DNA of 7,752 nucleotides, taken from assembly GCA_905212215.1 (NCBI GenBank), contig CAJMDR010000083.1, positions 1 through 7,752 of the forward strand. The letters run 5' to 3'. The position numbers and the translations under genes were made by a program. This document shows, in pieces, positions 1 through 6,805 of this stretch. The notes under the pieces were generated by a model. It did not search any database and was not told the DNA's origin. It worked only from the letters and a program-made list of their open reading frames with translations. Numbering within the stretch: position 1 is the stretch's first letter; each line of letters starts with the position of its first letter. Origin of the DNA: an uncultured Porphyromonadaceae bacterium (GTDB taxonomy: Bacteria > Bacteroidota > Bacteroidia > Bacteroidales > Muribaculaceae).

Positions 1-66
1 TTTTACGAGATTTTCGGGGGTGATTCGCGGACAGAAATATACTGTCGATTCCGTGTTCTTTTCCAT
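1..66 (-). CDS. Partial CDS, N-terminus of a probable DUF362-domain protein
   Basis: A minus-strand ATG at 66-64 opens a frame that stays open to the window edge. It encodes 22 residues beginning MEKNTESTVYFCPRITPENL. The pattern of a short polar start, then T-V-Y-F, then ITPENLVK resembles from memory the N-terminus of Bacteroidales DUF362-domain proteins, which carry a conserved domain of unknown function and are often compared with ferredoxin-like proteins. The start lies only two bases after the TAA of the DUF4923 gene, which supports a real co-transcribed gene. No ribosome-binding site is visible, but the preceding bases are A-rich, as is common in Bacteroidota. The family call rests on about 20 residues and is tentative. 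That a gene starts here is more certain than what it encodes. Confidence 0.55.
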   Translation of the reverse strand, partial: MEKNTESTVYFCPRITPENLVK

Positions 67-68
67 GA

Positions 69-851
69 TTATTTTTTGTTTGGTTTCTTGCGTCCTGTGA
101 GAATGTCGCGCAATGTGCCCAGGCCGCTGTTCTGTTCCGTTTCCTGACGCACTCCGTTTCCGCTCTGGCCTGAGGAGGGTGTGGTGCCCTGTTTGTGCAT
201 GCCGAAGCCTACATAGATGCCGTCGTATTTCTCCAGAAGGCTTATCATGGTCTTGGCAAGCTGGTTGCCGCTGAAGTTGGCCACTATGGAAAGTATCTGC
301 TTGAGCTTGGCCACGTCAAACATCATGTCCATGCTCTGCGAGGTCTTGCGAACATAAAGGGGAACGCTGCTCAGCCTCTGTCCGAAAACCGTTATGCTGA
401 ACAGGAACTCTCCTTTGCCCTGACGGGTGATGATGCCTTTCAGAGAACCGCGTTGCAGCTTTATCACGCAGTTTCCGGCGGTGTCGATGGTGAGAATGGC
501 TCCGGTAAGGCCATATTGCCGGTAATAGGGGTCGAGTTCTGTCTCTAATGCCGCTCCCGCCGCAACGCCACCTGCCTGGCTGAGGAAATCCTCGCTCTTG
601 AACGCTACCGCGCTGCCGTCAACGACCCATGTGCCGGCCATATCCTTCACCGCGATGTCGGTGCGCGAGAATACGCCCTCCAACAGGTTGCCGATGGTGC
701 TTCCGGTCTTGCCGCCGTTATTGTCCTGGCGGTTGTCCAACTGGCTGTTGATGGTGCCGAAGACTTTGCTCCAGTCCCAGTATGATGCCTGGACAGGAAC
801 GCTGATGGCGCTCAAAAGCGCTATGAGTATGGCGGTTCTGATTCTTCTCAT
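69..851 (-). CDS. Secreted DUF4923 family protein
   Basis: This encodes a 260-residue exported protein of unknown function. I chose the ATG at 851 because it is followed at once by a clear signal peptide: basic MRRIR, hydrophobic AILIALLSAISVPV, and a VQA cleavage site near residue 22. An ATG further upstream (929) would add 26 residues before it and would place the promoter at 899-930 inside the gene. The mature part has a polar, Asn/Gly-rich linker (about 35-55), then a domain starting at GTWVVDGSAVAFKSEDFL (73-90) and running to about residue 217. The GTW and AVAFKSE pattern and alternating strands fit the lipocalin-like DUF4923 family of Bacteroidales. The C-terminal tail (220-260) is Gln/Ser/Gly-rich and ends in basic residues. 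It sits downstream of rsgA on the same strand with a 95-bp gap and is followed two bases later by the next gene. It is likely periplasmic or surface-associated. Its role is unknown. Confidence 0.8.
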   Translation of the reverse strand: MRRIRTAILIALLSAISVPVQASYWDWSKVFGTINSQLDNRQDNNGGKTGSTIGNLLEGVFSRTDIAVKDMAGTWVVDGSAVAFKSEDFLSQAGGVAAGAALETELDPYYRQYGLTGAILTIDTAGNCVIKLQRGSLKGIITRQGKGEFLFSITVFGQRLSSVPLYVRKTSQSMDMMFDVAKLKQILSIVANFSGNQLAKTMISLLEKYDGIYVGFGMHKQGTTPSSGQSGNGVRQETEQNSGLGTLRDILTGRKKPNKK

Positions 852-898
852 CTTTTCAATATTACAATTAAGGTCAGTATTTATTTTACAACACCTTT

Positions 899-930
899 CA
901 AAAGGTAAATATTGCCGCAAAAGTGGCAAA
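899..930 (-). promoter_or_regulatory. Probable Bacteroidota promoter for the DUF4923 gene
   Basis: On the minus strand a TTTG (930-927) is followed after 19 bases by TACCTTTTG (907-899). This is one inserted T away from the Bacteroidota -7 consensus TAnnTTTG. The predicted transcription start would be about 40 bases before the ATG at 851. An interrupted palindrome, ACCTTT-CA-AAAGGT (893-906 on the plus strand), overlaps the -7 element and could be an operator or chance. The match is good but imperfect. Confidence 0.5.
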
Positions 931-946
931 TGACGTGTGTGGCCGT

Positions 947-1930
947 TCAGAACGGCTTGCGGTATTTGTCGGCGCCTTCGGCCTCCTCCACTTCCTCAAG
1001 TATGGAGAGATAGGAGGTATAGCGGCTCTCGGATATAAGGTGGTTCTCCAAGGCTTCCCTGACAGCACATCCCGGTTCGTTGCGATGGCTGCAATCGGAA
1101 TAGCGGCAGTTCTCCGAGGCCTTGAAGATTTCCGGGAAATAATGGCCCACGGACCGCTTGTCGAAGTCTATGGTGCCGAAGCCGCGCACTCCAGGCACAT
1201 CTATCACCGCGCCTCCTTCCGGCAGACGCAACATCTCGGAGAATGTGGTGGTATGGGTGCCTGTGCGGTACAGCTCCGAAATGGCGCCTGTTTTCAGCTC
1301 CGCATCGGGAATGAGGGTGTTGATGAGCGAGCTTTTGCCCACTCCGCTGTTGCCGGCGAAGAGGCTTGTCTTGTCCTTCAGCTCTTTGCGCAATGCCTCT
1401 ATCCCTTCGCCGGTGGAGGCGGAGGTGAACAGCACCTTATAGCCGATGCTGCGGTAAAGGGCGGCTACGGCGTCCGCATATTCGCGGTCGTCGCTGTCCC
1501 AGAGGTCTTCTTTGTTTATGATGATCATGGCGGGGATGGAATAGGCCTCCGCCGTGGCAAGAAAACGGTCTATGAAGGTGGTGGGCGTCTGCGGGTCGCG
1601 GATGCTTGTCACAAGCACTGCAAGATCTATGTTGGAGGCTAAGATATGGCTCTCTTTCGACAGGTTCGACGCCCTGCGGATGATATAGTTCCTGCGTGGC
1701 GCAACAGCTGTGATGTAGTATTCCTCTCCGGCCGGCTGAACGGTGACGCGGTCGCCTACGCTCACGGGATTGGTGGTGCGGATGCCCTTGATGCGGAAAT
1801 TCCCTTTTACCCGGCAGTCTGTCAGCTTGTCGGGTGCGTCGCCGTCCACGTTCACCTGAAACCGGCTGCCGAGGTTGCGGATAACGGTGCCCTCGCGCTT
1901 TTCAGTGGCTTTGGGGTTCTTGCTGCTCAC
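947..1930 (-). CDS. rsgA: Ribosome small subunit-dependent GTPase A (RsgA)
   Basis: RsgA is a circularly permuted GTPase that acts late in 30S ribosomal subunit maturation in the cytoplasm. The 327-residue product shows an N-terminal OB-fold (about 13-80), then GTPase motifs in the permuted order typical of the family: G4 NKED (139-142), G5 TSAS (169-172), G1 GNSGVGKSS (193-201), the G2 region TGTHTT (223-228) and G3 DVPG (244-247). A C-terminal zinc site follows with C275, C280, H282 and C288. The start is a GTG at 1930 whose last two bases overlap the TGA of the upstream TonB-domain gene (GTGA). This gives a 4-bp overlap and a length normal for the family. The frame is open further upstream to 2110, but that extension is Arg/Gln-rich antisense-like sequence lying within the upstream gene. 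Translation is probably coupled to that gene. Confidence 0.96.
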   Translation of the reverse strand: MSSKNPKATEKREGTVIRNLGSRFQVNVDGDAPDKLTDCRVKGNFRIKGIRTTNPVSVGDRVTVQPAGEEYYITAVAPRRNYIIRRASNLSKESHILASNIDLAVLVTSIRDPQTPTTFIDRFLATAEAYSIPAMIIINKEDLWDSDDREYADAVAALYRSIGYKVLFTSASTGEGIEALRKELKDKTSLFAGNSGVGKSSLINTLIPDAELKTGAISELYRTGTHTTTFSEMLRLPEGGAVIDVPGVRGFGTIDFDKRSVGHYFPEIFKASENCRYSDCSHRNEPGCAVREALENHLISESRYTSYLSILEEVEEAEGADKYRKPF

Positions 1931-2472
1931 CTGCGGAATGTAATGGGATAGATTACCCTTACGGGTACCGGTCGGCCATTCACTTTGCCCGGTTTCCAGT
2001 TGGGCATCTCGCTGAGTACTCGTTTGGCCGCGTTGTTGAGGGTGGCCTCTACGCCGCGAAGGACGCGGACGTAAGAGATGCTGCCGTCGGCCATTACCAC
2101 AAAGGAACACATCACCCGGCCCTGGATGCCCTGGCGATAGGCATGTTCCGGGTATTCCCGGGTGCGGTTGATGTATTTGATCAGTTTTTCCTCTCCACCG
2201 GGGAAATGTGGTTTCTCCGTAACGTAGTCGTATTCATAAACCTCCATATAGACATGTACTCCGGCGGCATTCGTGCCACAGCTTACGCGGCATGTCTGCG
2301 ACCGCGAGGCGAGGGGGAGGAGTATCGCTCCTGCCAAGGCAAGCATTTTTGCCAGTACTCTGAGTCTACGGGGCTTTTTGCTATGTATTTCCGTTAATGG
2401 CCTTTTCACAGAGGCAAAGTTAGAAAACACCTTCCGTTCCTGCAAACCATTTACCGCTATTTCCTGCTTCAT
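1927..2472 (-). CDS. TonB C-terminal-domain protein (energy transducer TonB-like)
   Basis: The last ~95 residues of this 181-residue reading frame form a TonB C-terminal domain: EKPHFPGG (87-93), YPEHAYRQGIQGRVMCSF (107-124), then VMADGSISYVRVLRGVE and NWKPGKVNGRPVPVRVIYPI at the end. Such domains contact TonB-dependent outer-membrane receptors, but many small Bacteroidota proteins carry one without the rest of a TonB transducer. A basic stretch KKPRRLRVLAK (32-42) precedes a hydrophobic segment (43-55) and a possible cleavage site near residue 58, suggesting export; two Cys (61, 65) follow. I report the ATG at 2472, which keeps the basic segment. A consensus promoter at 2415-2446 lies inside this frame, so the true start may instead be GTG 2409 (V22) or ATG 2346 (M43, 139 aa). 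The stop overlaps the rsgA GTG start. The domain call is firm; the start is not. Confidence 0.82.
   Translation of the reverse strand: MKQEIAVNGLQERKVFSNFASVKRPLTEIHSKKPRRLRVLAKMLALAGAILLPLASRSQTCRVSCGTNAAGVHVYMEVYEYDYVTEKPHFPGGEEKLIKYINRTREYPEHAYRQGIQGRVMCSFVVMADGSISYVRVLRGVEATLNNAAKRVLSEMPNWKPGKVNGRPVPVRVIYPITFRR
2415..2446 (-). promoter_or_regulatory. Consensus Bacteroidota promoter for the TonB-domain gene and rsgA
   Basis: The minus strand has TTTG (2446-2443), a 20-base spacer and TAACTTTG (2422-2415). This matches the Bacteroidota -33/-7 consensus TTTG-N19-21-TAnnTTTG at every fixed position. Transcription would begin near 2411-2408, downstream of the outermost ATG (2472) of the TonB-domain frame. 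It would then drive the TonB-domain gene from a shorter start, together with rsgA. Confidence 0.65.
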
Positions 2473-2513
2473 TACCCGATTTTTAACCTATTTTAATCCT
2501 ATCCTTAATTTAC

Positions 2514-2546
2514 TTTAAGCACTTTCGTCTCTCTCCTTTATTTTTG
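2514..2546 (+). promoter_or_regulatory. Probable promoter for porQ
   Basis: An exact -7 element TATTTTTG (2539-2546) sits in the divergent intergenic region about 85 bases before the porQ ATG. The -33 position carries only TTTA (2514-2517, 21-base spacer) instead of TTTG. It would give a leader of roughly 75-80 bases and could drive porQ, cmk and ispH. Confidence 0.5.
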
Positions 2547-2630
2547 GAATCGGGGCGGAATGGTATCCCGGCCGCAATTTTTTTAACGCCTTTTATAATA
2601 TAGCATTCCCGCGGAGCGTTATTATGCAAG

Positions 2631-3671
2631 ATGAGAAAACTCTATAAAACCCTGATTCGCCGGGGTGCCTGCATTATGGGCGCCTTGTCGGTGTGTTTCG
2701 CCGCTCTTGCCCAGGAAGGAAGCAGCGCTTATAGCTTCATGCGTATTCCTGTCTCATCTCAGGCCTTCGCGCTGGGCGGAGTGAACATAAGCTCCATTAA
2801 CCCCGACCTCAGCCTGGTGGACCAAAACCCCGCTCTCCTCGGTCCTGAGATAGATGCTCAGATGGGCCTCGGCTACATGCATTACCTCGGCTCGTCGAAC
2901 TTCGCCAGCGCTCGATATGGCATGGGAATCAACGAACATTCCGGTTGGAGTGCCGGGATTAGGTTCCTCAGCTACGGCGCCATAGACGGCTACGATGAGA
3001 TGGGTACCCCCACAGGGCAGTTCCATCCGCAGGATCTGGTAATTGACGGCATATACAGCCACGACATTAACGAACGGTGGCGTGGCGGCATTACCATGAA
3101 GTTCGTATATTCGCACTACGACCGCTACGAGGCGGTGGCATTGGCGACTGATCTTGGTGTGAATTACTATGACCCGGAAAATGATTTCTCCTTTTCCGCA
3201 GTGTTGAAGAACCTCGGTGGTCAGGTAAAGCGTTTCCAGGATCATTACGACAGGCTTCCGTTCGATATTCAGCTCGGCATTACAAAGGGGCTTGGAAAGT
3301 CTCCTTTCCAACTCAGTGTTACGGCACAGCACCTTACCAAATGGAAGCTCCCGTATTATCAGCATAAGGATGAAATGGGGGTGCAGCAACAGGAGGTGAA
3401 GGATAAGTTTATAAGCAATTTCTTCCGCCACCTGGTGTTCGGCATACAGTTCACTCCGTCTGAACACTTCTACGCCGCTCTCGCATACAACTACAAGACG
3501 AGGACCGACATGGCTGTCTATCAGCGTAATTTCCTCTCCGGATTCTCGGCGGGCCTCGGCTTCAAGGTGCGTGCCATGGGGGTCGGAGTAGCTTACGCCA
3601 TGCCGCATAAGCAGGCCTCTTCGATAATGGTGAATTTCTCGCTCAACATCTTTGATGTGGTGCCGAAGTGA
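2631..3671 (+). CDS. porQ: Type IX secretion system protein PorQ
   Basis: This is a 346-residue outer-membrane beta-barrel-type protein of the PorQ family, a component associated with the Bacteroidota type IX secretion system (T9SS), which exports proteins with a C-terminal T9SS signal. A signal peptide is visible: MRKLYKTLIRR, hydrophobic core, and cleavage after ALA (residue 27). The mature N-terminus has SAYSFMRIPVSSQAFALGG, then DLSLVDQNPALL (59-70), both typical of PorQ and related PorV/FadL-like barrels. The rest alternates aromatic and polar residues, as expected of barrel strands, and the C-terminus ends in a strand-like VNFSLNIFD. The following genes, cmk and ispH, match a neighbourhood I recall for porQ in other Bacteroidales. 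No other T9SS gene is in the window, so presence of a full system cannot be judged. The ATG at 2631 directly precedes the signal peptide. Confidence 0.87.
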   Translation: MRKLYKTLIRRGACIMGALSVCFAALAQEGSSAYSFMRIPVSSQAFALGGVNISSINPDLSLVDQNPALLGPEIDAQMGLGYMHYLGSSNFASARYGMGINEHSGWSAGIRFLSYGAIDGYDEMGTPTGQFHPQDLVIDGIYSHDINERWRGGITMKFVYSHYDRYEAVALATDLGVNYYDPENDFSFSAVLKNLGGQVKRFQDHYDRLPFDIQLGITKGLGKSPFQLSVTAQHLTKWKLPYYQHKDEMGVQQQEVKDKFISNFFRHLVFGIQFTPSEHFYAALAYNYKTRTDMAVYQRNFLSGFSAGLGFKVRAMGVGVAYAMPHKQASSIMVNFSLNIFDVVPK

Positions 3672-3713
3672 GGGCACCGTTAATGTGTTGTCGGGCTACC
3701 TTCTTCAATTATT

Positions 3714-4436
3714 ATGACTATGGATTGCAGAAATATCAACGACCCTAAGATAATTGTTGCCATCGACGGCTTCTCTTCCTCCGGGAAAAGCACTATGGCA
3801 CGCACGTTAGCCCGGAAGATGGGCTATTCTTACATTGATACCGGCGCTATGTATCGCGCAGTGACGCTCTTCGCTCTGCAGCATGACCTCGCCGCCGACG
3901 GTAAGGTGGACACGGAAAAACTCGTGGAATCCCTGCCGCAGATTCACATCTCTTTCGCTCCCGCAGGAGAGGATGGTGTGGGTCATTGTCTGCTGAACGG
4001 CGTGGATGTGGAGAAAGAGATCAGGCAGCTCCCTGTCTCGGAGCATGTAAGCCCCGTTGCTGCGATTCCGCAGGTAAGGCATTTCCTGGTGAAACAACAG
4101 CAGGAAATGGGTAAGGGAAAAGGTGTGGTGATGGACGGTAGAGACATAGGAACCACTGTCTTTCCCGATGCTGAGTTGAAAGTGTTTGTCAATGCTTCGG
4201 CCGAGACAAGGGCTAAGCGTCGTTATAATGAAATGATTGCCAAGGGTGATAATCCGGATTATAACGAAGTGCTGGAAAACCTCCGGCAACGTGACCATAT
4301 AGACTCCACAAGAGCTGAGTCGCCGTTGCGAAAGGCAGATGACGCCATTGAGCTTGACAACGACAATATGTCGCTTGAACAGCAGGAGGAATGGCTGTGC
4401 AGGCAATACAGAATGGCTGTGGACCGCGTCAGGTAG
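3714..4436 (+). CDS. cmk: Cytidylate kinase (CMP/dCMP kinase)
   Basis: Cmk phosphorylates CMP and dCMP with ATP to give CDP and dCDP in cytoplasmic pyrimidine salvage. The 240-residue protein has the P-loop GFSSSGKST (19-27), the family motif IDTGAMYRA (41-49) for nucleotide binding, GRDIGTTVFP (142-151), the NAS-ETRAKRR region (160-170), and the RDHIDSTRAESPL motif (193-205) that contacts CMP and closes the lid. The length is normal for the family. Two in-frame ATGs lie close together (3714 and 3720). Either is possible, and I chose the first. It follows porQ by 42 bp and precedes ispH by 8 bp, so it is probably in one transcript with both. Confidence 0.95.
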   Translation: MTMDCRNINDPKIIVAIDGFSSSGKSTMARTLARKMGYSYIDTGAMYRAVTLFALQHDLAADGKVDTEKLVESLPQIHISFAPAGEDGVGHCLLNGVDVEKEIRQLPVSEHVSPVAAIPQVRHFLVKQQQEMGKGKGVVMDGRDIGTTVFPDAELKVFVNASAETRAKRRYNEMIAKGDNPDYNEVLENLRQRDHIDSTRAESPLRKADDAIELDNDNMSLEQQEEWLCRQYRMAVDRVR

Positions 4437-4444
4437 TCTCTGTC

Positions 4445-5323
4445 ATGAGTCAGAAAGTTCCGGTAATCGAGATTGACGCTCAAAGCGGTTTCTGCTTTGG
4501 CGTGGTGGGTGCCATACGCTGCGCCGAACAGCATCTTGCTGACGGCAGGCCCCTATATTGTCTTGGCGATATCGTGCATAATGCCGATGAGGTGGAGAGA
4601 CTGAGGAAACAAGGTCTGGAAACCATCACTCACGAGGATTTGCCGAAACTGGCAGGCAGCAGGGTGCTTCTCAGGGCACATGGTGAGCCTCCTTCTACTT
4701 ACCGTATTGCCAGCGAAAATGGCATAGAGATTATTGATGCTACTTGTCCTGTGGTGCTTCAGCTGCAGAAAAGGATTAAGCTCGCTTATGAGACTCCCGC
4801 TGAATGTCGCCCTCTCATTATTATATATGGTAAACGTGGTCATGCCGAGGTGAACGGTCTGGTAGGGCAGACTTGTGGTGAGGCCGTAGTGGTGGAACAT
4901 GAGGCTGAACTCGATGCTCTCGATCTGGACAGGGATGTGGAACTATATTCCCAGACTACTAAGTCCCTGTCAGGTTTCCGGAACATCGTGGAGGCGATAA
5001 AGAAAAGAAAAAAGGCAGGTGGCTTTAAGTATTTTGACACTATCTGTCGGCAGGTATCCAATAGAATGGCACATATACGCGAATTCGCCCAGGCTCATGA
5101 GGTGGTGATTTTTGTCTGTGGTGCAAAGAGCAGCAACGGTAAGGCTCTTTTCGAGGAATGTAGAAGGGTGAATCCGGCCTCTTTCATGGTGGTAAACCAG
5201 GATGCGATAAGGCCCGAATGGTTCCATGCTGCAAAGTCTGTGGGTATATGCGGCGCTACTTCCACCCCGAGCTGGCTGATGAATAAAGTCAAAAGCCACA
5301 TCGAGGAAATATGCAGCTCCTAA
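4445..5323 (+). CDS. ispH: 4-hydroxy-3-methylbut-2-enyl diphosphate reductase (IspH/LytB)
   Basis: IspH is the iron-sulfur enzyme that makes the last step of the MEP pathway, reducing HMBPP to IPP and DMAPP in the cytoplasm. The 292-residue product has all three cluster cysteines: C17 in SGFCFGV, C101 in DATCP and C201 in DTICRQVSNR. The diphosphate-binding histidines are H45 (IVHN), H79 (RAHG) and H133 (GHAEVNG), the catalytic glutamate is E135, and the substrate-binding SSN (229-231) and ATSTPSW (271-277) are present. I chose the ATG at 4445 because MSQKVPVIEIDAQSGFC gives the usual distance to the first cysteine. The frame extends back to an ATG at 4391, but that lies inside cmk. The product feeds polyprenyl synthesis and so the menA reaction encoded downstream. 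Confidence 0.96.
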   Translation: MSQKVPVIEIDAQSGFCFGVVGAIRCAEQHLADGRPLYCLGDIVHNADEVERLRKQGLETITHEDLPKLAGSRVLLRAHGEPPSTYRIASENGIEIIDATCPVVLQLQKRIKLAYETPAECRPLIIIYGKRGHAEVNGLVGQTCGEAVVVEHEAELDALDLDRDVELYSQTTKSLSGFRNIVEAIKKRKKAGGFKYFDTICRQVSNRMAHIREFAQAHEVVIFVCGAKSSNGKALFEECRRVNPASFMVVNQDAIRPEWFHAAKSVGICGATSTPSWLMNKVKSHIEEICSS

Positions 5324-5334
5324 CCCGCCCTCAT

Positions 5335-5397
5335 CCTCTTAAACTCCTTAATCTCCTTACTCTCCTTAAACACCCTAAATTCCTTAAACTCCTAACC
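5335..5397 (+). repeat. Seven degenerate 9-bp tandem repeats (consensus CTCCTTAAA)
   Basis: The ispH-tadA gap holds seven consecutive 9-bp units without gaps: CCTCTTAAA, CTCCTTAAT, CTCCTTACT, CTCCTTAAA, CACCCTAAA, TTCCTTAAA and CTCCTAACC. On the plus strand the array is pyrimidine-rich with regular AAA; on the other strand each unit reads like TTTAAGGAG. Unit boundaries were set by hand; the period of 9 holds throughout. There is no sign of CRISPR-type spacers or of an insertion sequence. The function is unknown, possibly a slippage-prone simple repeat. Confidence 0.75.
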
Positions 5398-5414
5398 CCC
5401 TTCCTCTCAAAAAA

Positions 5415-5894
5415 ATGTTCCCCCTGAACAATATCGATCCATGGATGCACGACGTATACATGCGCGAAGCCCTCAAGGAAGCTCAGGCCGCTGAGGAAAA
5501 AGGAGAAGTCCCTGTCGGCGCGGTGATTGTCTGCAAGGATAAGATAATTGCACGTGGCCATAACCTCACACAGACTCTCACCGATGTAACAGCGCATGCC
5601 GAGATGCAGGCTATTACCGCCGCCGCAGACTGGCTCGGTGGTAAATATCTGCCCGATTGTGTGATTTACGTCACGGTCGAGCCTTGTCTGATGTGTGCCG
5701 CAGCTCTCGGTTGGGCGCAGATAGGAGCCATTGTATTCGGAACTCCGGATACTAAAAAGGGATTCTTGAATTTTTATGCGGCGAAAAGCAACATGCCTTC
5801 GCCGCTGCATCCTAAAACTCAGCTCCTCTCTGGGGTGCTTGAAGAAGAGTGTGCGGAAATGATGCGGGAGTTCTTCAAAAACAGACGCCGATGA
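5415..5894 (+). CDS. tadA: tRNA-specific adenosine deaminase (TadA)
   Basis: TadA deaminates adenosine 34 to inosine in the wobble position of tRNA-Arg(ACG), using a catalytic zinc. The 159-residue protein has the cytidine/deoxycytidylate deaminase fold with HAE (H61 zinc ligand, E63 proton shuttle) and PCLMC (C91 and C94 zinc ligands), together with VPVGAVIV (32-39) and RGHN (47-50). The C-terminal part (GVLEEECAEMMREFFKNRR) matches bacterial TadA rather than guanine deaminase or riboflavin-type deaminases. The ATG at 5415 follows an A-rich run, a translation-favouring context in Bacteroidota. An in-frame ATG at 5445 (MHDVYMREAL) is an alternative start nearer the usual N-terminus of the family. 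Its TGA overlaps the menA ATG (ATGA). Confidence 0.93.
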   Translation: MFPLNNIDPWMHDVYMREALKEAQAAEEKGEVPVGAVIVCKDKIIARGHNLTQTLTDVTAHAEMQAITAAADWLGGKYLPDCVIYVTVEPCLMCAAALGWAQIGAIVFGTPDTKKGFLNFYAAKSNMPSPLHPKTQLLSGVLEEECAEMMREFFKNRRR

Positions 5895-6805
5895 ACAATT
5901 CACAGCAGAACCACTTACATCCTTCAAAATTCAAGGCTTGGGTGGAGGCTACCAGGCCCAGGACTCTCCCTGTGAGTGTGGCGGGTGTATTCGCAGGATG
6001 TGCCGCGGCAATCTTTGAAGGTGGGTTCAAATGGCTTCCGGCTGCAATTTGTATGTTGTTCGCCATTCTCGCCCAGATTGCAAGCAATCTCGCAAACGAG
6101 TATTATGACTATGCCTATGGATTCGATAAAAAAGGTCGCGAAGGTTTCAGAAGGGGAGTGACCGAAGGTGACTTAACCCCCAAAGCAATGTTTCGCGCCA
6201 CCTATGCCCTTGTGACATTGGACTCATTGCTCGGTTTGTCGTTGCTGTACTGGGGCGGACTTTGGCTGCTTTTGCCCGGGATCGCCATTGCTATCTTTGC
6301 GGTAGCATACAGTGCCGGCCCTTATCCGCTGTCACATCATGGTCTCGGAGACATAGCGGTCATAATCTTTTTCGGTCTGGTGCCTGTGGTTCTTACCTGC
6401 TATGTACAGACTGAAATATGGAGCTGGTCGTCAGTAAGCATTCCAATGGGTGCCGCTATCGGTCTGATGGCCGCAAATGTGCTCGTGGTAAACAACTATA
6501 GGGATATGGACGATGACCGCAAGGTAGGTAAGAAAACCACCGTTGTCATTTTCGGACGAAAGGCAATGGCAACGGCTTACCTGTGCTCCGGAATAATAGC
6601 GGCGATTATAATGGCATGGGCTTTATGGCAATTTACACCATGGGTAATAGCCCCATGCGTAATTTACCTTGTCCTACACATTATTATATGGAGGAAACTA
6701 TGCAGCTTATCAGGAAAAGCGCTTAACCCTCTGCTGGGCATGACAGCCATGAATCTTCTCCTTTTCTCCCTTCTCATCATTCCCGTAGCACTCCTGAAAC
6801 CTTGA
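5891..6805 (+). CDS. menA: 1,4-dihydroxy-2-naphthoate polyprenyltransferase (MenA)
   Basis: MenA is an inner-membrane UbiA-family enzyme that joins a polyprenyl diphosphate to DHNA, giving demethylmenaquinone in menaquinone biosynthesis. The 304-residue protein has the first Asp-rich motif N69-x3-D73-x3-G77-x-D79 (NLANEYYDYAYGFD) and the second, NNYRDMDDDRKVGKKT (201-216), both for Mg-diphosphate binding. EATRPRTLPVSV (19-30) is typical of MenA. About eight hydrophobic membrane segments are visible, for example around 47-67, 105-121, 125-142, 154-170, 185-200, 228-246, 250-266 and 286-302. The start ATG at 5891 overlaps the tadA stop (ATGA), implying translational coupling. A longer frame from 5849 would lie inside tadA. 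Polyprenyl supply depends on IspH, encoded upstream. Confidence 0.94.
   Translation: MNNSQQNHLHPSKFKAWVEATRPRTLPVSVAGVFAGCAAAIFEGGFKWLPAAICMLFAILAQIASNLANEYYDYAYGFDKKGREGFRRGVTEGDLTPKAMFRATYALVTLDSLLGLSLLYWGGLWLLLPGIAIAIFAVAYSAGPYPLSHHGLGDIAVIIFFGLVPVVLTCYVQTEIWSWSSVSIPMGAAIGLMAANVLVVNNYRDMDDDRKVGKKTTVVIFGRKAMATAYLCSGIIAAIIMAWALWQFTPWVIAPCVIYLVLHIIIWRKLCSLSGKALNPLLGMTAMNLLLFSLLIIPVALLKP

Noticed and set aside
923..1642. Long plus-strand open frame (239 aa) opposite rsgA
   Set aside because: It lies antisense to the complete motif set of RsgA, has composition typical of a shadow frame and has no recognisable domain.
1931..2110. Upstream extension of RsgA to an ATG at 2110
   Set aside because: The extra 60 residues are Arg/Gln-rich, lie inside the TonB-domain gene in another frame and are absent from the RsgA family. 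The GTG at 1930 gives normal length.
2754..3677. Long minus-strand open frame (307 aa) opposite porQ
   Set aside because: It is rich in His, Val and Glu, as expected for antisense of a coding sequence, and has no domain. porQ has a signal peptide and a family match.
5335..5397. CRISPR array
   Set aside because: The units are 9 bp, contiguous and degenerate, with no unique spacers and no cas genes.
5331..5927. Minus-strand open frame opposite tadA running through the 9-bp repeat
   Set aside because: It is a shadow of tadA. Its Leu-Arg-rich end is only the repeat translated in one frame, since 9 bp keeps frame.
6271..6299. Promoter-like TTTG and TATCTTTG inside menA
   Set aside because: The spacer is 17 bases, not 19-21. 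The site is within a well-defined coding region and no gene start follows it closely.
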